In this document: positions 7,671 to 13,158 of the stretch, one piece after another
How positions within the stretch are numbered: position 1 is the first letter of the stretch
Layout: every line of letters begins with the position of its first letter
NCBI GenBank assembly: GCA_036011305.1
Contig: DASCNA010000243.1
Coordinates: forward strand, 1-13,158
Direction of reading: 5' to 3'
Length of the DNA: 13,158 nucleotides
Source: DASCNA01 sp036011305
Lineage (GTDB): Bacteria; Verrucomicrobiota; Lentisphaeria; Victivallales; GWF2-38-69
Position numbers and translations under genes: made by a program
Notes under the pieces: model-generated
Told to the model about the DNA's origin: nothing
What the model saw: the letters and a program-made list of their open reading frames with translations, nothing else
The model's database searches: none

Positions 7671-7743
7671 CTTTAACGACCAATCTCACCAGCAATTTTG
7701 GAGCGTAGCGAAAAAATTGTCTGAGTGTAGCGCCTTGTTATAT
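7671..7743 (-). other. attC-like imperfect palindrome at the 3' end of hsdS
   Basis: Read on the minus strand, the 73 bp begin ATATAACAAGGCGC and end ATTGGTCGTTAAAG. TAAC pairs with GTTA (outer box), CTCA with TGAG and CAATTTT with AAAATTG (inner arms, unpaired GA against CTGG between them), and the centre is TTCGCTACGCTCC. This order, the AAC/GTT boundary bases, the bulged inner arm and a CGCTACGCTC-type centre are those of integron attC recombination sites. The hsdS stop TAA is part of the first box, as in gene cassettes. Against it, the outer seven-base boxes match the RYYYAAC/GTTRRRY consensus only partly, and no integrase or second site is in the window. Confidence 0.5.
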
Positions 7744-9093
7744 TTCTTCATTTTCGATTATATCCAAAATTGCTTTTGTAGAAAATTCTTCTATAGTTTT
7801 TATTCTCACATAGTCCTCATATAGTGCGTTAATTATATTCATATTTTCCGCACTTGTTTCAAGTACTCTTAATTTCTTTACGTCGTCGCTAGATACGGTA
7901 GGGTATGAAGTCCCTGACTGGTACATTTCAATTTGAGCCAATCCTAGTTCATTCCTGATAAATGCAGCTATATAGTATTTATAGTTTGTCGCTGATGTTC
8001 TAAATATTACAAAACCATTTTTAGAGGCAAAAGAAACAAGAGATTCGGATTCGTTAACTACAATTGAGTTTGAGTTCAGATATGGTCTAACTTTTGATAT
8101 TAATACGTCTCCATGAACAACTAATGCTTTTGATGATTTTGGTAGCTTTTCAGGATAATCAATTACTGAGTCGTCAATGATTCCAGTGAGATTATTAACA
8201 CTACCAATTTCTATATATTCCACTACCTTCTTTTTATCAACTTCTTCTGTGAAAGTAGGGGCTTCTTTTCCGTAATGCTCTATATTTTTAGAAGAAACGT
8301 CCCTTTTAGAAAGAAATTTTCTTAGCTTTCTGAAACCTTCATTGTGATAGTGTGGATCCCATCTCTCACATAAATCATTTTTTTTTCTAGTAGAAGCGAT
8401 TGTTTTTTCGACTCTAAATTCTTCAAACTCCTTGAAAAATATTGAGTTTATTTTTTCCAGAATATTTTTTCCATCTTTTCTCTTTTTTGAGGCTTCATCA
8501 AAAAGTTTATTAACTTGAATCAACTTTTCTTTGGTAGGTTTAGGTATTTGGATTTGATTAACCATTGGTGCTGTTAGGCTTGGTTTTCCTCCTCCACTAA
8601 AAAATCGTTTAATTTGTTTTTGCCCAACTTCTGAAATCAAGGTCATAGCCACATAGCAAGAAATAGAAGTATCTTTCAATCTAACTATAATAATATTTGG
8701 GCTTATATTTGCTTGGGTGAATTCACCTAAAAATATTGATACTTTTCCTGTACTCATTCCTCTGACAGAGATTAAAATATCAAATGGTAGAAGCTGTGTT
8801 TTTTTGAAAGTATTATGGACATCGTCAGATATGTAGGCTACGCGGGAATAATCTACAAATGGTTGCTTCATATCACTGATTCTTATGATAGGTATTCCAA
8901 TTCTGGAGTACTTGAATCCATAACAGTTTGGATCCCTAACTATTGTGTCTTTGAGTTCTTCTAGTATCCAAGACTCAAAATCATCTTCTTCTGCGAAGTA
9001 GAATCGCACATCAAATCTCTTAATTAATTGTGAAGCATTTATTTTAGAGTGCATCGACATCTTCCCAAACGGTATGTTCTTTACAGAAACCAT
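7738..9093 (-). CDS. hsdS: HsdS-type specificity subunit
   Basis: DNA-recognition subunit that directs the partner methylase/nuclease to a bipartite target. 451 residues from ATG 9093. The protein has two half-repeats, each with a variable target-recognition domain followed by a conserved helical part. Half 1: GIPIIRISDM (66-75), DILISVRG (105-112) and SGGGKPSLTAPMVNQIQIP (166-184), then a helix to about 228. Half 2: YIEIGSVN (293-300), DVLISKVRP (329-337) and SGTSYPTVSSDDVKKLRV (393-410), then the C-terminal helix. Size and order are normal for the family. It overlaps the methylase gene on the same strand. Possible starts are 9093 (AAAGG five bases ahead, 50-bp overlap), 9060, or 9054 (GGGAAG six bases ahead, 11-bp overlap); the last would give 438 residues. 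Its stop codon is embedded in the attC-like palindrome. Confidence 0.92.
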   Translation of the reverse strand: MVSVKNIPFGKMSMHSKINASQLIKRFDVRFYFAEEDDFESWILEELKDTIVRDPNCYGFKYSRIGIPIIRISDMKQPFVDYSRVAYISDDVHNTFKKTQLLPFDILISVRGMSTGKVSIFLGEFTQANISPNIIIVRLKDTSISCYVAMTLISEVGQKQIKRFFSGGGKPSLTAPMVNQIQIPKPTKEKLIQVNKLFDEASKKRKDGKNILEKINSIFFKEFEEFRVEKTIASTRKKNDLCERWDPHYHNEGFRKLRKFLSKRDVSSKNIEHYGKEAPTFTEEVDKKKVVEYIEIGSVNNLTGIIDDSVIDYPEKLPKSSKALVVHGDVLISKVRPYLNSNSIVVNESESLVSFASKNGFVIFRTSATNYKYYIAAFIRNELGLAQIEMYQSGTSYPTVSSDDVKKLRVLETSAENMNIINALYEDYVRIKTIEEFSTKAILDIIENEEI

Positions 9094-10945
9094 TCCAACC
9101 TTTTAGAGTTTGACTAACATCCTCATTAATAATTTTTCTACCTTGTTTGTCTCTAAGAAATTCTCCGTAATCATTCATTAAATACTTTATTGTTCCATTT
9201 TTATTCCCTTCATATCCAATTTCTTGAATATCGGCCATAAAAACATCATAATCATTTTCATTTAATTTTTTAATTCGTTTTTTATTCAGCTTTTGTAAAA
9301 ACATAATTGATGCTTTTACATTTGCTCCATGAGGTATGAATGTAGAGTAAGGTAAAGATACAACGGCTACCAACTTAGCTTTACTTAAAATAAAGTCTCT
9401 AACATATTGTAATGAAGGCCCTGACAATATTGCATCAGGGAGGACAATCCCTATCCGACCTCCCTCTGCTAAAAATTCTAAACATCTCTCTATAAATAAA
9501 ATATCTGGAACTTGACTATCTAAGACTTTTTCTGACTTTACATATTTTCCAGATTTTTTAATCCACTTATGACCAAGCGATAATGACCTCAAGATTGTCT
9601 TATCAGTAACCTTTCCTTTTTTACCAAAAGGGGGGTTTGTTAATATTACTTGTACAGAGTCATAGTCAACATTTGGAGAGCTAGCTGTTTTTGCGGCTTT
9701 CTTAATTTTATCGATACCAATTAATGAATTAGAATGAAAGATTCCTGTATGACCATCTTCTTCAAGTATCATCCTCATTTTCGATACTCTTACTAACGAA
9801 GGGTTGAAATCTATACCTATCAATTTTTTTAAAGCAAAATTTGTTTTCGCTTTTTCATAGTCCACAGGATTAGAAACTGCATCACTTAAATTTCTTTCAA
9901 CATGTTTCATAGATGAAACTAAAAACCCACCTGTTCCACAAGCAGGATCCATGACGACTTCGTTCATGTTAGGGTTTATCATCCTCACGGCCAAATCAAT
10001 TATTGGATCTGGGGTAAAAAACTCTCCTCTATCGCCTCGCTGATGTGCATAAACAAACTTTTGAAAAGCAAGACCTTTGATGTCCCGTGAGGAATGAGAG
10101 AGATCATAGTTTTGTAACTGACCAACGACAAATGCTAATGTTGATAATTTAAGGTTTATTATTTCATCTTTTAAAAATATATCTTTATGTTGAGATTTGG
10201 CTAAGTTAAGTAATTTTTCAATTCTCTTTTTAAACGCATTTTCTTTTCCTTCTTGAACCTCATCAAACTCTTCCTCCGTAATACCAAACTTACATACTTT
10301 GGATGTATAGTCCTTCTCATCCATAAGCTTGATAAACAGAATTTTAAGCATTTCATTAAATACTTGATCTTTAAGATGTCCATCATTTACGTAAATATGG
10401 TTATGACAGCTTTCAAATGCTTTAACTAATTCGCTTGCAGGTTTTAATGAGTCTTTTCTAGGTAATCCTAATGGTTCATCTTTCCTTGGTATGTTATATG
10501 TGAGTTTCCAATGCGGTGCTTTCTTAAGGCGACGAATATATACAATATCGTCTCCGTTAAACCAAATTCCATATTGTGCGGACTCAACTCCAGCTAAATA
10601 TGTTTTAAGCTGTTCAATTCCGTCACTTCTATCCTTTCTCTTACATTCAATAATCGCAAAAATATTGTCTTGGTTTTTGTTTTTTAAGTCATTAAAAATA
10701 ACTACATCAGCAGGGCCAATTAAAGTGCTACCTTTTTGCACTCTAAATTCAGGTAACATTTGATCCAAGTCGTATCCATATTCTTTATGAAGCCTTTCCT
10801 CAATAACAACTTTGGCTTCTCTATTTTCTGGAGTATTTTGAATTTCATCTTTAGTGATATAATCATAAAGTTTTCCTTCTTTAGGCTGCTCCAGACCTAC
10901 CGATGATTCTATGACATCATTTACTTTATTCATTTTATCCTTCAT
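9044..10945 (-). CDS. Fused PD-(D/E)xK nuclease-like / N6-adenine DNA methylase, type I or BcgI-like
   Basis: 633 residues. Residues 45-140 match the N-terminal nuclease-like domain of type I R subunits: Glu49, PEF with Glu66, PAD with Asp80, IIECK with Glu100 and Lys102, and QLKTY at 112-116, so the D-ExK catalytic set is present. Residues 170-300 are the helical methylase N-domain (FQKFVYAHQRGDRGEFFTP). Residues 301-560 are the N6-adenine methylase: DPACGTGG at 333-340 binds S-adenosylmethionine and NPPF at 437-440 is the catalytic motif. No helicase motor follows and no hsdR gene is in view. One chain with nuclease and methylase, plus a separate HsdS, is the layout of BcgI-type enzymes (BcgI A subunit is of about the same size), which cut without ATP-driven translocation. 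It may instead be a methylase with a non-cutting sensor domain. An alternative start, ATG 10933, has the better ribosome site (AAGGA four bases ahead). First gene of the operon with hsdS. Confidence 0.88.
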   Translation of the reverse strand: MKDKMNKVNDVIESSVGLEQPKEGKLYDYITKDEIQNTPENREAKVVIEERLHKEYGYDLDQMLPEFRVQKGSTLIGPADVVIFNDLKNKNQDNIFAIIECKRKDRSDGIEQLKTYLAGVESAQYGIWFNGDDIVYIRRLKKAPHWKLTYNIPRKDEPLGLPRKDSLKPASELVKAFESCHNHIYVNDGHLKDQVFNEMLKILFIKLMDEKDYTSKVCKFGITEEEFDEVQEGKENAFKKRIEKLLNLAKSQHKDIFLKDEIINLKLSTLAFVVGQLQNYDLSHSSRDIKGLAFQKFVYAHQRGDRGEFFTPDPIIDLAVRMINPNMNEVVMDPACGTGGFLVSSMKHVERNLSDAVSNPVDYEKAKTNFALKKLIGIDFNPSLVRVSKMRMILEEDGHTGIFHSNSLIGIDKIKKAAKTASSPNVDYDSVQVILTNPPFGKKGKVTDKTILRSLSLGHKWIKKSGKYVKSEKVLDSQVPDILFIERCLEFLAEGGRIGIVLPDAILSGPSLQYVRDFILSKAKLVAVVSLPYSTFIPHGANVKASIMFLQKLNKKRIKKLNENDYDVFMADIQEIGYEGNKNGTIKYLMNDYGEFLRDKQGRKIINEDVSQTLKGWNGFCKEHTVWEDVDAL

Positions 10946-10985
10946 TATTTTATCTGGTGTCGGTGAAAAATATAACTATTAACTT

Positions 10986-10991
10986 ATTATA
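10986..10991 (-). promoter_or_regulatory. Possible -10 box of the restriction-modification operon
   Basis: A perfect TATAAT on the minus strand, about 41 bases ahead of ATG 10945. The -35 region is T-rich (TGTTTT at 17 bp) without a good match, which would fit an activated or weak promoter. The region is very AT-rich, so chance occurrence is likely. Confidence 0.3.
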
Positions 10992-11036
10992 TATTATTTT
11001 TAACCAGAAAAACATTAATAATATCCACTGTTCTTG

Positions 11037-11062
11037 TTATTATTTAGCATGTTAAATAATAA
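11037..11062. promoter_or_regulatory. Palindrome upstream of methylase gene, possible operator
   Basis: Perfect 10-bp arms TTATTATTTA and TAAATAATAA with the spacer GCATGT, about 45 bases upstream of the putative -10 box. Its symmetry and place suit a regulator site; AT-rich composition lowers the weight of the match. Confidence 0.4.
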
Positions 11063-11102
11063 TGATATTTTGTGTTAATTAAACATCTTTTTAATAATTA
11101 TA

Positions 11103-11133
11103 ACTTCATTTTTCTTTTGTCGAAAAATGAAGT
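11103..11133. terminator. 12-bp perfect hairpin, terminator or operator
   Basis: Arms ACTTCATTTTTC and GAAAAATGAAGT pair perfectly over 12 bp around a 7-base loop. It lies between the 56-residue gene and the methylase gene on the minus strand. No clean T-run follows on that strand, so a regulator site is equally possible. Confidence 0.4.
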
Positions 11134-11239
11134 ATGATTTTATACTTAATACACATCTACCGCATGACATCAGATTATTGTAATATACTGCTTTCTTTAT
11201 CATGAAATACTTATTTACACCTTTTTTTAAAAAGGCTTC

Positions 11240-11258
11240 TTTTGACTATAAGTCAAAA
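11240..11258 (-). terminator. Hairpin downstream of the 56-residue gene
   Basis: Arms TTTTGACT and AGTCAAAA around ATA, with A/T-rich flanks (TTTTT on the + strand directly after, CCTTTTT further on the minus strand). It lies 86 bases beyond the stop of the minus-strand small gene and could end its transcript. A second short palindrome, CCTTTTT-TT-AAAAAGG, is adjacent at 11220-11235. Confidence 0.45.
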
Positions 11259-11343
11259 AGTTTTTAAATATAAGAACATCTAATTTGTATTTAATTTGTT
11301 TACAATGATGTCTTTTTGAAAACTTAACTATTCAATATAATCT

Positions 11344-11514
11344 TTATACTTCTATACAATCCTTTCTTGTATAGCTTTTTCTACAATAGCTGCAGTGTGT
11401 AATCATATGTGTTAATATCTGAGACTCTTTCATAGAATCAGATTCTTCGAATAAAATAACTTCAGGGTGATTCTTTACGTTTGGTTTATTAGGGCACTTC
11501 CACTTTTTATCCAT
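11344..11514 (-). CDS. 56-residue Cys-containing small protein, unknown
   Basis: ATG 11514 is preceded by AAAGGA eight bases upstream, and the frame runs 56 codons to TAA 11344-11346. The protein starts MDKKWKCPN and ends THCSYCRKSYTRKDCIEV. Cys at 7, 41, 44 and 53 with His40 could form a small zinc-binding knuckle, the CxxC at 41-44 being the core. I do not recognise the family. It lies between the HU-like gene and the restriction-modification operon on the same strand, separated from both by 190-400 bp, so it is probably its own unit. A role as a small DNA- or protein-binding regulator is possible but not shown by the sequence. Confidence 0.55.
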   Translation of the reverse strand: MDKKWKCPNKPNVKNHPEVILFEESDSMKESQILTHMITHCSYCRKSYTRKDCIEV

Positions 11515-11702
11515 GCTAAAAATCCTTTTTTTAAAACGTTATTTTACCTACTTCATCTTATTTATTTTTAAAAAGCCTACGACTATACCCAGTGATTGGG
11601 TTATGTTACTATTTTTTAGCTGTTGATAATTTTTTAATAGATTTTATAGAGTCTTATTGTTTATAAGGATATGAAATCACCTTAAATTAACCTCAAACTT
11701 AT

Positions 11703-12023
11703 TTAAGAAAGAGTTGAAACATCCAGCATTCCAACCCGTTTTTTCAGCTTTACTCCTGGCTTAAACCTAACAACAGAATGTGCAGGAATAATAACTTCAT
11801 TTTTAGGTTTATTTGGATTTCTGCCTTTTTTTTGTTTTCTTTCTATAACTTGAAATGTACCAAAGTTTCGAAATTCAATATTATTACCTGTGGCAAGTTC
11901 ATCTGATATACAGTCAATAGTTTTCTGGACAATTTCGGCTATTTGATTTTGAGTAAGTTTTTTGTCAGAGCTTAAATTATCTTGTCCGTTTGCAATTTTA
12001 AGAATCAGGTCGCGTTTGGTCAT
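11703..12023 (-). CDS. HU/IHF-family DNA-bending protein
   Basis: Small nucleoid-associated protein that binds and bends DNA as a dimer. 106 residues from ATG 12023, with AGAGGA seven bases ahead. N-terminal helices MTKRDLILKIANG and LTQNQIAEIVQKTIDCISDELATG are followed by IEFRNFGTFQVIERKQKKGRNPNKP, the HU arm signature (GRNP), and a C-terminal VIIPAHSVVRFKPGVKLKKRV. It is about 15 residues longer than typical 90-residue HU because of an insertion after IANG and a short C-terminal tail (GMLDVSTLS). Its gene follows the 89-residue gene with only 17 bases between, suggesting one transcript. As an accessory HU on a mobile region it may help recombination or transfer complexes, which is inference. 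Confidence 0.9.
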   Translation of the reverse strand: MTKRDLILKIANGQDNLSSDKKLTQNQIAEIVQKTIDCISDELATGNNIEFRNFGTFQVIERKQKKGRNPNKPKNEVIIPAHSVVRFKPGVKLKKRVGMLDVSTLS

Positions 12024-12040
12024 GTGAATTTCCTCTTGTG

Positions 12041-12310
12041 TTAAGATGGTTGATTCTGTAATATTATACAGCTGTGAATATTTTCTAGTTCAAAAACAAC
12101 TTTTTTTATATAATCCGCCCTCTGATTCAGCCCGGTAAATTCTTTTGAATATACCGGACTTCTGTCAGACCCCGATTCCCACCATTTTTTAGCGGATGAC
12201 CATAGGTCATATTCTTTTTCCATAATGCAAAGTCTATGGGCGTGTTCCCTGAGGTCTTTCGACCTCTTTGCCATGCGTTTAGAAATAAAGCTCTGTCTTT
12301 TTGTATTCAC
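12041..12310 (-). CDS. 89-residue protein of unknown function
   Basis: GTG 12310 opens MNTKRQSFISKRMAKRSKDLREH..., and an internal ATG at 12274 (residue 13) is the alternative; neither has a good ribosome site. The N-terminal third is strongly basic, the middle has DLWSSAKKWWES, and the end is IKKVVFELENIHSCIIL. I do not recognise it. Directly upstream of the HU-like gene. Two parts of its DNA recur elsewhere: codons 14-23 lie in the 29-bp arm repeated inverted at 12501-12529, and codons ~46-65 lie in the hairpin repeat also found at 3209-3264. The differences between those two copies preserve base pairing better than the amino acids, so part of this frame may be structured DNA or RNA as much as protein. 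Confidence 0.5.
   Translation of the reverse strand: MNTKRQSFISKRMAKRSKDLREHAHRLCIMEKEYDLWSSAKKWWESGSDRSPVYSKEFTGLNQRADYIKKVVFELENIHSCIILQNQPS
12116..12171. repeat. Hairpin-forming repeat, copy 2
   Basis: Counterpart of 3209-3264 (50 of 56 identical). Inner stem CCGGTA/TACCGG at 12132-12137 and 12152-12157; outer stem TCTGAT/GTCAGA at 12121-12126 and 12164-12169, with a G-T pair. It lies within the 3' half of the 89-residue gene. Confidence 0.75.
12242..12270 (-). repeat. 29-bp inverted repeat, left arm
   Basis: Perfect reverse complement of 12501-12529. Each arm contains its own hairpin GAGGTC-GAAA-GACCTC with a GAAA tetraloop. On the minus strand it encodes KRSKDLREH inside the 89-residue protein. 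Confidence 0.85.
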
Positions 12311-12374
12311 AAAAAGTTATTTCAACCGAACCGTGCCGCTCCGAGTAAAATAATCAGCTTAAAACCCTCCTTTT

Positions 12375-12427
12375 TTGTAATTTTTAATAAACTTTTTTGT
12401 ACCAAAAAACCCTAAGAAAAATTACAA
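12375..12427. terminator. Nested inverted repeats in divergent region
   Basis: An 11-bp perfect outer pair, TTGTAATTTTT (12375-12385) and AAAAATTACAA (12417-12427), encloses an inner TTTTTTG-TAC-CAAAAAA hairpin. The T- and A-runs on both sides would let it act as a two-way terminator; a regulator site is the other possibility. Confidence 0.35.
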
Positions 12428-12500
12428 CCACAAAATACGCCAGCGATTTTGTTAAAAGAAGCATTTTAGCTGTCCGCTTCATTTCCTCACCCGAGGGTGT

Positions 12501-12529
12501 CAAAGAGGTCGAAAGACCTCAGGGAACAC
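12501..12529 (+). repeat. 29-bp inverted repeat, right arm
   Basis: Perfect reverse complement of 12242-12270. On the + strand it is part of a short frame reading KRSKDLREHQINIKGRAVS and on to a TAA at 12575-12577, 13 bases ahead of the methylase-helicase ATG. In the present orientation that frame has no start codon (in-frame TAG at 12467-12469). Confidence 0.85.
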
Positions 12530-12590
12530 CAAATTAACATCAAGGGTAGGGCAGTATCCTACCTGAAAGACTTTTAAGGGTATAGAAGTT

Positions 12591-13158
12591 ATGAAGAATT
12601 TAAACAGAAATATTTCCAGTAATGAATCTTTTTTATTCTATTCAAATGATAACGGATATGTGTATCAAGATAGTGCTGATTTCCATAATCAGACATCTAA
12701 CTATAACTTATGTGAGTCGCCAAATATCACTTTAAATAAAAGAGAAAGAATTAATACAAATACCCAGGTTAAAAGCCTTTTAAATAAACCTATTCCAGCA
12801 CTAACAAAGCAGGATAAAAAAATATTATCTCAATACACTGGCTTTGGTGGAATTAATAAAAATGAATTCGGTTCATTAAGCCAGTTCTATACAGATTATT
12901 CAACAGTAAGAGCCATTTTTAAGGCAATAGACAATTCAAGTTTTAAATATCATAACATTTTAGAACCAGCAGCAGGAGCAGGGGGCTTTATAGGCAATAA
13001 ACCGTATAAAAACTGGACAACTATAGAACTTGACTATCTGAATTATCAAGTTTTAAATAGACTCTATCCAAAAGCCTTAAACTATAATTTAAGCTTTGAG
13101 GATTTTAATAAAAAAGGTTTTGATCTTATTATATCAAACATACCTTTTTTAGAGTCCA
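12591..13158 (+). CDS. Large plasmid-type N6-methylase/helicase, N-terminal part, runs off the window
   Basis: ATG 12591 has AAGGG about ten bases ahead, and the frame is open to the window end (189 codons visible). After a low-complexity Asn/Ser-rich start, residues 80-90 read SQYTGFGGINK, the hallmark opening of the large methylase-helicase proteins of plasmids and integrative elements. The SAM-binding motif ILEPAAGAGGFIG is at 123-135, and the catalytic motif is ISNIPF at 181-186, with NIPF in place of the usual NPPF/NPPY; this N-x-PF form is common in that family. Full proteins are usually well over 1000 residues with a helicase part downstream. They are thought to act in maintenance, methylation or protection of the mobile element, together with ArdC-like proteins. 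It is divergent from the HU-like operon. Confidence 0.82.
   Translation, partial: MKNLNRNISSNESFLFYSNDNGYVYQDSADFHNQTSNYNLCESPNITLNKRERINTNTQVKSLLNKPIPALTKQDKKILSQYTGFGGINKNEFGSLSQFYTDYSTVRAIFKAIDNSSFKYHNILEPAAGAGGFIGNKPYKNWTTIELDYLNYQVLNRLYPKALNYNLSFEDFNKKGFDLIISNIPFLES

Larger units (their letters stand above)
12311..12590. other. Divergent intergenic region
   Basis: Must carry the promoters of the minus-strand 89-residue/HU genes and of the + strand methylase-helicase, though I could not place them. Contains nested inverted repeats at 12375-12427 (TTGTAATTTTT/AAAAATTACAA enclosing TTTTTTG-TAC-CAAAAAA), the right arm of the 29-bp repeat, and a short GGTAGG/CCTACC hairpin at 12546-12564. 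Confidence 0.5.

Noticed and set aside
10491..10763. 90-codon + strand open frame inside the methylase gene
   Set aside because: Antisense shadow of a well-supported coding region; no ribosome site or recognisable protein.
12361..12375. AAGGAGGG on the minus strand as the ribosome site of a gene
   Set aside because: No ATG/GTG/TTG at useful distance; the following frame closes after about 11 codons.
1..13158. CRISPR array, tRNA or rRNA genes, iteron origin
   Set aside because: No regularly spaced direct repeats, cloverleaf or rRNA-like stretches were seen on either strand.

Overview
The window is AT-rich accessory DNA, dense in mobile elements, and looks like part of a plasmid, integrative element or genomic island. 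The host cannot be fixed from the sequence. Standard stop codons and the style of the HU-like protein (106 residues, with the RNFGTF and KKGRNPNKP segments) would fit an AT-rich Gram-negative lineage, perhaps the Lentisphaerae/Kiritimatiellae/Elusimicrobia side of the tree; this is a weak guess.

Left part (1-3300, + strand): the 3' part of a Tn3-family transposon whose transposase is broken by two frame changes and ends in a recognisable 38-bp terminal repeat at 2736-2773. The terminal repeat lies inside an open frame whose other part is the zinc-peptidase domain of an ArdC-like antirestriction protein, so the transposon cut that gene. A strong hairpin terminator follows, then a hairpin-forming repeat that recurs at 12116-12171.

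Middle (3300-6300): a minus-strand small gene encoding a leader plus seven regular CxxG repeats (a candidate RiPP precursor, no maturase in view). Next is an IS4-family transposase with an A8 frameshift site near its start. A 378-bp MITE-like element flanked by GGCC is inserted at its 3' end.

Toxin-antitoxin and restriction region (6300-10950, all minus strand): a small antitoxin gene overlaps a GNAT acetyltransferase-toxin gene that lacks an ATG/GTG/TTG at its N-terminus. Upstream lies a two-gene restriction-modification operon. Its first gene is a single-chain PD-(D/E)xK nuclease-like plus N6-adenine methylase protein, its second a two-domain HsdS specificity subunit. No HsdR motor gene is present, so the layout resembles BcgI-type (type IIB/IIG) systems. 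An imperfect palindrome with TAAC...GTTA ends and a CGCTACGCTC centre starts on the hsdS stop codon and resembles an integron attC site, so the operon may once have been a gene cassette.

Right part (10950-13158): palindromes upstream of the methylase gene, a 56-residue Cys-containing small protein, an HU/IHF-like protein and an unknown 89-residue protein, all minus strand. Then comes a divergent + strand gene that opens a large plasmid-type methylase/helicase and runs off the window. A perfect 29-bp inverted repeat flanks the divergent promoter region and encodes the same peptide in both arms, so inversion of the intervening 230 bp would swap coding 5' ends in frame.
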